Part shown: positions 11,189 to 20,527 of the stretch, piece by piece
Layout: each line of letters starts with the position of its first letter
How positions within the stretch are numbered: position 1 is the stretch's first letter
Source: Aaosphaeria pasadenensis
Lineage: Eukaryota > Ascomycota > Dothideomycetes > Pleosporales
Assembly (NCBI GenBank): GCA_022813625.1
Contig: JAKLMB010000004.1
Coordinates: forward strand, 1,240,001 to 1,304,000
Length of the DNA stretch: 64,000 bases
Reading direction: 5' to 3'
Translations under genes and position numbers: made by a program
The notes under the pieces: generated by a model
Databases searched by the model: none
Seen by the model: only the letters and a program-made list of their open reading frames with translations
Told to the model about the DNA's origin: nothing

Positions 11189-12324
11189 TCAATACGCGTA
11201 TGTGAGTTTCGCAGTTGACATACGGCCGTTTACGGCTGATTGCGGCCCGATGTTGCAGTCAGCTAGCATAACGTTATTCGAGATGAGCCCTCCGTGTTCC
11301 ATTACAAGAGTTCCTAAGGGAAGAAACGGAAGGAGGTGCAGCAATCTCTCGTAGACATCAAGTACGAGCTTAACAGCTCTGTCGCGCTCTGTCGCCATAG
11401 GCGTGGGTACCTATCTTCCAGCCTCTGCGTAGGAAGGCATACATCGCATCAATGAGGTTATTTCTCTCCCACATCAGAGCTCCGTGGTAGGCGGGAGGCG
11501 CACAACAGTGACCTGGAGGTGCGATGATATACGGCTCCTCAGTGGCAGCGGCCTCGATCCCTCAGTCGACCATAAACTTGACTCCCCATACAGACAGATA
11601 AGGGTCGGTCTGAAGATGTCTCCAGTGTTCCGTACTATTGAGTGATCCCTCAACCTCTTCCGCAGTAGACATGCCGATAGTTGGCCCGAGAGCCCGTACG
11701 CGCACATGTGGATGGATGAGAGATACTCCGCAGCGAGTCAAAGGGTACCGGTACTCGACGATTCACAGGCAACTTTCTTGCGTTGCGCGCAGCAATGGGT
11801 ACTTCCAAGTCAGAAATCGGAACATAGCAGTCGCGAACACAGCCGGTTCCAGTGGCAGCCTAATGTCCACCTCGGTGGACAACAATCGGGTGCATAGTAG
11901 ATAAATTGTCAAGCTCTTGGAGGGTCGGAAACCGTTGTTCGAAAAGATTGAACTCCTGCCAGTCTGTCGAGGTGCAGATCCACTCGCCTTCTACCAGGTT
12001 TTCTGCTCTTTGCCGCAGGTGAGCAAATAATTCATCCAGGGTTCGCACATCCCGGACAGGTATATCGAAATGACTGAGACCAGCGAAAACCAGGTGCGTG
12101 TGCGTATCGATGAAAGCGGGGAGAACGGTGGATTCAAGTCTGTCGATCACAGTGGTTCGCTCGTGAATGAATGTGTCCAGGCCATTTACATCCTCTGAAG
12201 GGGCAACAATGCGCCCGTCACGGACAGCGATCGGTCTTTGTTTTGACATCTCGCTTTCAAGAGTTTCAATCATCTTTGCGCGGATCACGACATCCGCCCG
12301 GATGTAAGATATAGAGGAGGCCAT
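11189..12324 (-). pseudogene. amidohydrolase family 3 (YtcJ-like), inactivated
   Basis: The N-terminal 154 codons are intact: a beta-sandwich start (A-D-V-V-I-R), then L-P-A-F-I-D-T-H-T-H with the metal-binding HxH. The frame then ends at a TAG after R-G-G-H. Downstream, matching sequence continues in other frames: G-P-T-I-G-M-S-T-A-E-E-V, S-V-W-G-V-K-F-M-V-D, a TGA, then A-P-P-A-Y-H-G-A-L-M. It goes on to G-T-H-A-Y-G-D-R-A, carrying another metal ligand, and is thrown out of frame by a 10-bp tandem duplication at 11376-11395. The last recognisable part is V-K-L-V-L-D-V-Y-E-R-L. These breaks cannot be removed by any simple intron. The C-terminal part of the roughly 550-residue family is missing. 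It lies next to an amine oxidase on the same strand. Confidence 0.8.
11376..11395. repeat. 10-bp tandem duplication that breaks the amidohydrolase frame
   Basis: GCTCTGTCGC is present twice, back to back. Reading the minus strand with one copy gives G-D-R-A-V-K-L-V, the conserved continuation. With both copies the frame shifts and hits a stop 5 codons later. It looks like a replication-slippage or repair duplication. Confidence 0.85.
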
Positions 12325-13074
12325 AAGACATCAAACTTGTCTTCTCCGCCTATTCTACTCGGATGAACGTGTAAGGGTGGTCGGCCGCTGACATGCACGT
12401 CTCCACGGGGCGTGGGTACAAGTATTTTGATAAGTATGCGTAGAACCGAGGTTGGGTGCGCTGTATTAAGTGCAAATCTTGTATTATATAGGTATGTAGC
12501 TCCGCTCACCCGTCTGTATTTAGTCGCCATATCAATACAGTCTACATTAGCCTCATAAAACTCTCGCTCTCTTTTTCTAATTGGTGCACGCTGAGTCGTA
12601 GCTCGATGTTGTCTTCACTAGTCTCGAGGAAGGCTCGCTCCTCACACATATCGGCAGCCCCACATCGGCGTTCGCGCTTACTGTCTCCCCATAGCATCAT
12701 GCCGAATCCCGATTATAACTTTCCGTTATCTCCATATAATCCGATTACTCGAGAGTAGGACAAGCTATGGAAGGCTACCTAGCACCTTACCGCTGATCAC
12801 CTTCCTCGCCGGTACTGCGCCAGTCAACACATGTTTTTTGGGTAGGACTCTTGTTCATTGATGTCATCGTCTTTCTATTTGCTACTAGGACATATCTTCC
12901 GTGCCCTCCAATCACACTGTTGCTTTGGTGAAGATTACGGTGCCCAGAAGACATGCACCACTGTTGGCATTGTTGGGCACTCCTCAAAGTTAGCCCTCAT
13001 CGTACTTTCAATAACGTACATCATCCGGTTGGCTAGATATGCATGTGCTGATTGCCCCTGTTCCTCCCGCCCTG
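12325..13074. other. intergenic, nothing recognised
   Basis: Lies between the amidohydrolase pseudogene start and the 3' end of the amine oxidase. No frame with a domain, no RNA gene and no repeat seen. Confidence 0.5.
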
Positions 13075-14541
13075 CTACTCTACATTCCCAAGCCCGGTTG
13101 CTTCCGATTTGAGCAGCTGAACGATATTTTGCGCCGCAATCTCGCCAGTAATGTATGCTCCGTGCACGCATCCCATTTCCGTGAGGGAACAATGCTCGCC
13201 AGAAAATTGTACTCTATGCTTCTTGTTCGCTTTGAGAGCCGCCTCTAGCACCCGGGGATTGTCTCCGACCTTCATGGTTGAGTACGTACCATAGCCAGCT
13301 AGCGGGTCCTGAGTCCAGCTGGTTATCTTCAGATCCACCATTTTTGGCAATGCTTTGTAGGGCTCGGTCCGAAAGAGCTCTAGAAGGGGTTCCAGGTACT
13401 CGTATATCTTCCACTTCTCATCCTGCATTGCCTCAAGCTCTTGAACGAGAGGTGGACTAATTAGAACGCATAATTTCTTCGATCCGTCGAAGATGTGCAA
13501 GTTGATGGCGTTGAAGGCGTGGCCTAGCACAGGCCACTCACTCAGCTCAGAGTCTTCCCCAAGCTGCGGTGGTGTGGGACAATAGAGAAGTTGATCGTTC
13601 TGCCGAGACCAGAAAACGTCCTCAAATTCCAACACAACTTTACCCAGAGCACCATAGCTGAGACTCTCAAAGCCTTTTTCTAGCTCTCGAGACAGAGGGG
13701 GCTCGAAAACAATGTTCTCGCTCTGCAGACATGCCAGAGGAATGGTGACGACGACCGCGTCAGCTATAAGGGAGAAAGCTGTGTTGTCCGCTTGGCCAAA
13801 GATTGTAACTGGCTGGTGCTCGTGGTGGGTTATGCGATCCACGTTGTGGGCCAACTTAATGATACCTCCTTTGGACTTGATCTTGTCCTCGGTCCACTGC
13901 ACGATCGTGTCGTATCCCCCTTTAACATACAAGTCGCGTTGGGGTGGGAGCGCGTACTTGAAGAATTTCGAAGATGCCTCCTCCATTCTCAAGCCTAGGG
14001 TATTCTCCATCTCGCGAAAAGCTTCTGGAGCCCACATACGTTCGTCATCCGTGATGAGTTCGTGATTCTGGAGGAATTCGCGCATGAAAGCCAGCGCTGG
14101 CCGGTCGTCTGCATCGGGAGCCGTATCGTATACATGTTCAATGTAGTCAATGAACTCATCTACCACATTTCGAGCTTTGAATTGAGATCCAGAAGGCCCG
14201 AATTCGGTGTAGTAGAGCGGTGTGCCATCGTCGTAGTAGTACTGAATGTGAAGCGCTCGAATAAGCTTCACAAGAGGATTGTAAGCGGTGCCATGCATCC
14301 ATGCAGCACCTGAGCACTAATCAGCTCGACGCTTCATTCCAAATTCTGTTACTTATAAGTTACCCATGTCGACAGGCGTGCCATCTGATCGGTCAGTGAG
14401 TATGCGTCCGCCAAGGCGTTGTCGCGCCTCGAGTAAAGTAACCTCAAAGCCGTGGTCTAAGAGAACGTCCGCAGCCCTCAGACCAGCCATGCCGGCACCA
14501 ATGATGGTCACGTGCCTCCGTCTTTCAGAAGGCCCAGCCAT
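13075..14541 (-). CDS. flavin-containing amine oxidase
   Basis: Two exons, 14364-14541 and 13075-14309, with a 54-nt intron (GTAACT..GCTCAG), give 470 residues. It should oxidise a primary or polyamine with FAD, releasing aldehyde and hydrogen peroxide. The dinucleotide-binding G-A-G-M-A-G is at residues 15-20, with E-A-R-x-R-L-G-G-R about 20 residues on, as in MAO/polyamine-oxidase proteins. The intron splits the V-D-M-G-A-A-W-M-H-G flavin-contact stretch, and splicing restores it exactly. The C-terminus has the family FAD motif G-E-H-C-S..G-C-V-H-G-A-Y-I-T-G-E. The end after that is short, with no clear membrane anchor or peroxisomal SKL, so a soluble enzyme is likely. Substrate cannot be told. 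It shares strand with the dead amidohydrolase downstream. Confidence 0.9.
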
Positions 14542-15630
14542 GTCAGAGACAGCTTCGTGCTTTCTTGTAGATTGGATTTTTCGAGGCCAAAGTTCTTGCG
14601 AAAGAAGGAGCGGCTTGAATTTGCGCCACTGAGAAACGCCACTTGGTGCAACTTTATACTCGTAGCACCTCTCGAGGTTTGGCGCGTTAATAGTTACCAG
14701 TTTCGTCTAAGTACTACTCACTAATATGTTGCATTCAACTACCCTTTCTGGAAGGGCTTCGGGTGAGCTAGACTGCTCGTGGCAAGTACAGCCGAGCAAT
14801 AACCGCATCTAACCTCTTCAGCCTCAAGACAACAATATAACTTGCGTAGATATGCTGGAACGTAGTTTGTATACAGTTTCTATTACTAAAGACAGGTTTC
14901 TGGCTAAGTGATCCTTTAGTTGGAGTGATATCAATAAGAAGTCCAATCGATAGATCCTATAGGTACAGTAATATGCGAAAGGTCTTAGGTACCACAAAGC
15001 CGTTGTAGTCAGTCGAAGTGGGCTTCGCACTTTCCACAATCACCCTTCGCCTTGCATCTTTCGAACTGTTGATTTTTCCGCGGACTTGAATTACACGATG
15101 TAGAAATGCTCAAATGGTCGTAGAATAGTGATGTGAAGACTGACTTTCTGGAGACGCACTGGTCTCTTCCTCCCATGCTTCTTCTTGACTCACGTTCATG
15201 GCCACTCATCTATCAAGCCCCACCGACTGTTTGCATGAAAGGTTTCCACACACAGTTCATGGCCATGGCTTCCCGCGTGATCAGATCCGTTACCTAAATA
15301 TTCCATGCAAATGTCTGCGGTATCAGCTAGAGCGCCAATTCGTCTGCACCTGCAGGTCGTAGCAAATGCTGTTCTTTTCCTAATGTGCATCGATGCATTA
15401 GATTCAACGACTGTTAATAGGTTCGGAGATCGATACCTAAATTCTGTGATCATATAGGATAATCGTGTTATTAAGTAACTCGTCGAAGTGTGCTTTCAGC
15501 ACATTACAATGAATGATGACTGTGACCACATCTTCAAATATTACTCCACTCGAGGGGAAAATACACAGTGTTTAGCGGGATGAGTTTTCAAGCAATGACA
15601 CTATACAGTGCGCAGTCAAACGAGTGCGGC
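14542..15630. other. intergenic, nothing recognised
   Basis: Holds the amine oxidase promoter side (right of 14541) and then AT-rich DNA. No supported gene. Confidence 0.5.
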
Positions 15631-15700
15631 AGCTGCATTGTATTCTATCTTTGACTTGTGTATACAACAATTGAAAGACCTGTATAAATTCCTGATCCAA
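15631..15700 (-). repeat. inverted copy of the 3' flank of the coiled-coil genes
   Basis: The reverse complement reads GTATACACAAGTCAA..ATAGAATACAATGCA, matching the DNA downstream of the 17.1-kb gene (about 17740-17775) and, more weakly, of the 18.1-kb gene (about 18705-18740). It sits directly 3' of the minus-strand gene at 15757-16227. This shows that the copied unit included the 3' flank and that one copy is inverted. Confidence 0.7.
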
Positions 15701-15756
15701 ATAAGTATATCTATTCCCTCATGGTTGTGTGCTTTGTGCTCTTGACTAGAGCGCAG

Positions 15757-16227
15757 TCAGAATGGGATGAAGTAAATACTAAAAGGGCCCACAGCCGAGA
15801 AGTCTGTAAATTCGAAGTCGCTTTCAAACATCAGGTCCTCCGTTGCCACCATCTTGTTATTGAGTCTTAGGCCCTTTTTCTGGATTTCCTGGGCATGGTC
15901 CATAGTCTTGTTGGAGGATTCGCACATTGTAATAATCTCATTCTGTAACATTAGTTTTGCTCAAGGCGTGCTCTGATTTTGGGATCATACCAAGAGCTTC
16001 TCGATTTCATCAAGGGCATCGACAAGATTGGCCATGCGCTCTCGGACTGCTTGAGGCAATTCGAGGTGCAATTGCTTCACCGCAACAAGACGATCCTTTG
16101 TTATATGTCGCATAGAGCTAATCTCATTCTCAAATGTCTTTTGTTGCTACCGTAAGTCGAAGTTTAAGCAAGAAGAGACAGTCATTCATACCTGTTCTCC
16201 TGGCTGTGGGTCTGATGATCCGCTCAT
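15757..16227 (-). CDS. small coiled-coil protein, local family copy 1
   Basis: Three exons (16192-16227, 15991-16146, 15757-15942) give 125 residues. The protein is helical and charged with heptad-like spacing, and has no signal peptide or membrane segment. I recognise no domain. It is paralogous to the genes at 17.1 and 18.1 kb. All share a very short exon 1, an intron ending near GACTTACGGTAG or TCTAG, and a second intron just before the family signature, here N-E-I-I-T-M-C-E-S-S-N-K-T. The C-terminal tail (F-T-D-F-S-A-V-G-P-F-S-I-Y-F-I-P-F) is unlike the other copies. The second intron is 48 nt, ends CTAATGTTACAG and contains an in-frame stop. This copy points the other way from its two relatives. 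Function unknown. Confidence 0.75.
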
Positions 16228-16455
16228 CGTGAGTGAAGTTCCAATTCGAGATCTGAATGTTGTTGTTGGTTCGGTAAGTTGTAGAGCTGAAGTGATCCGG
16301 TCGTTTCGTGGAAAGCAGAAGAGTGCTGGTTGAGTTAGTTTTTGCAGTGTTTTCAAGCAACTTATACCTACAATTAGATTAAACTTATCCCGTCCTCTGC
16401 ACGTCCTCTGCAGATGACTGTTGCCTATCAAATGAGTCTAGAGCTGTAATGACAG
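16228..16455 (-). promoter_or_regulatory. conserved promoter block, copy 1
   Basis: Read on the minus strand it shares ordered blocks with the DNA before the other two family genes: TCTAGACTCATTT, ACAGTCATCTGCAGAG, AGGTATAA, CACTGCAAAAAC, CAACCAGCAC and ACAACTTAC, ending close to the ATG. Such upstream conservation exceeds what the coding exons show at a glance. Confidence 0.65.
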
Positions 16456-16913
16456 AAAAGGTAATGTATGACGGTGTTAGTGTAATGATGGTGGGTAACA
16501 TCGGTAACATCGGGCTCGGGCTTATGACTTTCAAACTGTGCTATGATTCGTTATACGGCTGTGAATGATGAGATCTTGTATCATATAGAAGATTCCATGC
16601 TTGTCGCTATACTCATAGGGTGGGGAGTCATGCTGCATCGTACAATAGGTTTGCAAGCTTGGACATTAAACTTGGACGAAGACTCACAGTTTATGACATC
16701 TTCTGTTTGATTACTCGTCTTGTTAAATGCTTTGTGTCATTTCTGTCACGAGTGCTCCCTTGATTCGACGATTTATGACACCGATACTGTGAGTACCTAT
16801 TTGATTGAACGCTCTATGACATTGCCGACGTATTCTTCCACCAATATCACACAGACACCTCTGTGCGTCACCTTTCCTGTCATCGCAGAGCTACACTCAT
16901 TCACCAAACTTTG

Positions 16914-17107
16914 CGTCATCCTAGAGCTAGACTCATTTAACACCTTACAGTCATCTGCAGAGCGCGGGCAACTAATCATGTATTTATAGGTATAACTTGC
17001 CCAGTTTTCACTGCAAAAACAAAATCAACCAGCACAAAACGACTGCTTCAATTCCACAACTTACAGCAACAATAACCTTCGTATTCTGAATCAATATCCC
17101 AGCCACG
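16914..17107 (+). promoter_or_regulatory. conserved promoter block, copy 2
   Basis: Contains the same ordered blocks as copy 1 (AGAGCTAGACTCATTT, ACAGTCATCTGCAGAG, AGGTATAACTTGC, CACTGCAAAAAC, CAACCAGCACA, CCACAACTTACAGCAACAA). TATTTATAGG at about 16981 is a possible TATA element. Confidence 0.65.
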
Positions 17108-17548
17108 ATGAGTACCTCGCAGGGAAACATGGTATGCGCGATTATGTCCTCTTGGTCAAGCTCCGACTTACTCAGTCTAGGAACAAGAGATATCTGACAA
17201 GATTCAAAAATATAAGGAGGAGGCGAAGCAGAGTATAGCACAGCTCGAGGGCCTAAGGGCTAATTTTGCGAGCCAACGCGAAACAAACGCACTTGCCCGC
17301 TCTGGGGATTCACAAGCTTATGACGCTTTTATCGCGTCCTTTGAGACAGTCAAGCGCATAGATGTAAGTTCCCAAATAGCCGCAGACTTTGACTCCAGCT
17401 AATCTCGCAGACTGAAATCATTAAATTGTGCGATTCCGCAAGCAAGACCCAAGAGCTCGTCGAGCAAATCAAGGCGAAGAGCGACATTGCCCGCGTCAAA
17501 AGGGTGGAACTGAATGCCAGGGCCATGGCCTACATATGGCGAATATAA
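17108..17548 (+). CDS. small coiled-coil protein, local family copy 2
   Basis: Three exons (17108-17131, 17181-17363, 17411-17548) give 114 residues. Exon 1 encodes only M-S-T-S-Q-G-N-M. Exon 2 is a long charged helix (E-Q-E-I-S-D-K-I-Q-K-Y-K-E-E-A-K), and exon 3 begins with the family signature E-I-I-K-L-C-D-S-A-S-K-T-Q-E-L. The 47-nt second intron ends CCAGCTAATCTCGCAG and sits exactly where copies 1 and 3 have theirs. There is no signal peptide, membrane segment or known domain, so a cytosolic or nuclear helical protein is likely. It lies head-to-tail with copy 3, about 0.5 kb away, and head-to-head with copy 1. Function unknown. Confidence 0.75.
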
Positions 17549-17630
17549 ACTCCCACGTTCTTACCCGTGCTCACTCCTGAGACTTGGGAACGGTGGGTCA
17601 TGCCCACTGCTCCCTATTCAAGCACACATG

Positions 17631-17706
17631 ACCACAGTGGAGGAAAACACTCGTTTGGATCGGAAATCTACACACGATCACGGGGGATGAAAACACTCGT
17701 TTAGAT
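17631..17706 (+). repeat. 3'-flank repeat, two units after copy 2
   Basis: GGAGGAAAACACTCGTTTGG lies within 17631-17660, and a decayed second unit (GGATGAAAACACTCGTTTAG) within 17676-17706. The same unit occurs twice after copy 3. Confidence 0.8.
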
Positions 17707-17830
17707 TAGGAATCTATGACTATTGGTCTTGCAGCTTTTGTATACACAAGTCAAGCATAGAATACAATGCAAGTGCCATATGCTGCCCATCCTTATCACA
17801 GTGACACCTCTATCCGTCGTCTTATCCTTT

Positions 17831-18072
17831 CTGTCATTGCAAAGTTAGACTCATACAGAGCTAGACTCATTCAACACCTTCTCTGTCGTCCCAGAGCACA
17901 GGCAACCAATCATGCAGTTGTGGGTATAAATATTCCTGGATTTCACTCTGAAAACGAACCTAACCAACATACTTTCTACTCCTAAGTACTTCTACAAAAC
18001 AACTCAACTACTTCAGTTCCACAACTTACAGCAACAACAACTTTCGTATCCTAAATCGATACTGCAGCCACC
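17831..18072 (+). promoter_or_regulatory. conserved promoter block, copy 3
   Basis: Same ordered blocks as copy 2: CTGTCATTGCA, AGAGCTAGACTCATT, GGGCATATAAA-like GTGGGTATAAATATTCC (a good TATA element), CACTCTGAAAACGAA, CAACTACTTCAGTTCCACAA and CTTACAGCAACAACAA, ending just before the ATG. Confidence 0.65.
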
Positions 18073-18542
18073 ATGAGCTTGCCTAAGACAGTATGTATGA
18101 TTGTATCCTATTATTCCAGCTCCGACTTACGGTAGTCTAGGAACAACTGATAGTTGATCAGCTTGTCAAATTTGATAAGGAAGCATCGAAGAATCTCGAA
18201 ACTATAGACAATTTGCGAAATTCAGTAGTGCCTCTGAGCCTACAGAAGGGCGACACTAAACGGCAGGGAGTTAGAGAGGCTCTGGAAAATGTCTATAGTG
18301 ACCTTGAGAAGTCCAAACGCCTATTGGTATGGTTCCAGAATCAACGCCAACCTCGAATGCAGCTAATGTTACAGATGGAACTTATTGGAATGTGCAATTC
18401 CACCAACAAGACTCAAGACCTTTTCATCGAAGTCCTGGTAAAGCAGATCGAGGCTGATACCGCATTCCGGGGAGTGAAGGAAAGAATTGCTGACTACATG
18501 GACATCTTCGTTCTAGGCGTGCCGGCTCCCCCAGAATCTTGA
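18073..18542 (+). CDS. small coiled-coil protein, local family copy 3
   Basis: Three exons (18073-18090, 18141-18326, 18375-18542) give 123 residues. Exon 1 encodes M-S-L-P-K-T. Exon 2 is a charged helix ending K-S-K-R-L-L, and exon 3 opens M-E-L-I-G-M-C-N-S-T-N-K-T-Q-D, the family signature. The second intron (18327-18374) is 48 nt, a multiple of three, and has no in-frame stop, so an unspliced message would still be read through and would add 16 residues. I call it an intron because donor, branch (GCTAATG) and acceptor match the paralogues at the same position. No targeting signal or known domain. Function unknown. Confidence 0.75.
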
Positions 18543-18588
18543 AACTTAGCTACATACATCCTGTCTGTATCCTAGTCAAGGACACACA

Positions 18589-18679
18589 ACCATAGTGGAG
18601 GAAAACACTCGTTTGGATCAGGAGTCTATCTTAGTCAAGGACACACGACCACAGTGGAGGAAAACACTCGTTTGGATCA
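18589..18679 (+). repeat. 3'-flank repeat, two units after copy 3
   Basis: Units at 18589-18620 and 18648-18679, 59 bp apart, each carry GGAGGAAAACACTCGTTTGG. Together with 17631-17706 this shows that the gene, its promoter and its 3' repeat were duplicated as one segment. Confidence 0.85.
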
Positions 18680-18689
18680 CGAACCTATA

Positions 18690-20527
18690 TAGGTCTTGCA
18701 GTTGTTGCACACGCACAAGTCAAGGATAGAACTCAATGCAAGTACTGTTTGACACAAGTAATTTGTTTCTAGTGATCTTACCGAGTCTTCTTTAGTTTTG
18801 CTGTCTCTGTGCGCTCAATTAACACCCATCTAAGGAATTTGTCGTGGGTGTTTTGATAAATTGCTTATGTTACCTGTGTAGACGTTGTAAGAATTCAATA
18901 TGTCTGTACGGCAAGAGCTCCTGTCACTATTATCAGTCACTGTTGGTCAGAAAATCCCAGATAGATGCACTGGACGTGTGTCTCCGGACCCATCTTCGGG
19001 ACGCCTATGTTAGTTACTCGATAAAACCAGCTCGGTAAAACCAGATGTGGCTGGATCTCTGCCATGGAAGATGTCTGAAACCGCCGTATATTGGGCTCTC
19101 CAGAGTCAGTCAATACGTTCGTGGTCATAGCGTTTTTCTTTTGGGGCGATCAGGTGAATTAAATTCATAGCCAACAATGTTCTGGTTAATCTAACATCGA
19201 AGTCAAGTCGAGCAACAATGTTACTACACTAGTTCTGAGAATATCGTTGGATAAGACTGGAGAATTATGCAACTGAATGCGTGAACAATGACAACACCAG
19301 ATGTAATTGAAGGGGTAGGTGTCAGGTCGCTTTCCTCGCGGCAATCTTAATGTCACCAGAGAAACGTTTAACTTTTCTGACCTTTCTACCAGAATTTCAT
19401 CGCCCCATTCTACAACACTTTTACGCTTCACTTATACTACTCTTTCCGAGACTGTCTCAGCAAGCAATTTCTAATCGCTCCATGACGTTCGGGTTCAGTT
19501 CGTGATGCATTAACCCCGGGGATCCGCCAACCTTACATGCATGCCATCAGTCCAAAGAACCTCATTATCATGCCTTGAGCTGGCTTATCGTTCGTTGTCT
19601 TACAGCCTGGCACTCTGAAGTTCACTACGGGTGTGTGGCAATCGACTCGGTAACAATTATTTGGGGATTGGTACAAACATGATCCAGATTTACACAAAGG
19701 TGTCGTGCCATAGTTACAATTTAGCAACATAGCACTGAAGTGTCTCCTGGATTATCTTTCACTGGACGTAATCACACGAAAAGATTTCGAACAGTCTAGC
19801 ATCTGCCACAAAAATTTCCATACGTGTTCGAAATCGACAAATCATAGACCCAAGAACACCCACATTATTAGAGAGGTATAGATTTTCCACAGGTCTCACT
19901 CTTACTCTTCTACAAACAAGCCATAAAAGGACCAAAGATGGTCAAGATGTATCTGCGTATTTGTGACGTGCATTAGCTATGTTTGGAGAAGAAGGGGAGA
20001 GGTTAGGTGTGGGCGTGGTTCAAGGAGACGTGTTGATCTTCGATGGCTGTGGGCACTATCATTTTAACTATTGAGGGGTGTATTGGGAGGTTGAGATGGT
20101 GAATGATGTGAGTGCTTAGAAAAGGGAGAGAAGAGGCCCATGACAAAACTACTCGTATCATCCTTTCGGAAGTGGTTCGTGAATTACCTTACAATAACAT
20201 CCACATCGGTCCTATCTCTAAGAGAAGAATGAACAGAAATTTTCATCCCGATAATCCCAAACGATATGAAAAGAATCACGATCATCAAAAGAAATAGGTG
20301 TGAAGTATAAGACTTATAATAATGTTTTTTTGAGGTTCTCTCATCAACCTGATAATTCGCTTTCCCAAAACCATGAAATGCCAAACAGTCACTATAATAG
20401 CCCCTTCTCCGGACTTCCCTGCGTCGTCGATATTTCTGATGCATTTTATGTGAAACAATCTTAATCTTTACAATGCATCACCTACACCCGTCCCAATGCA
20501 AATCATGCTACACGAACTGTGATACTT
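18690..20527. other. intergenic, nothing recognised
   Basis: No further copy of the coiled-coil gene, no domain-bearing frame and no RNA gene seen. The right part is the 3' side of CWC22. Confidence 0.5.
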
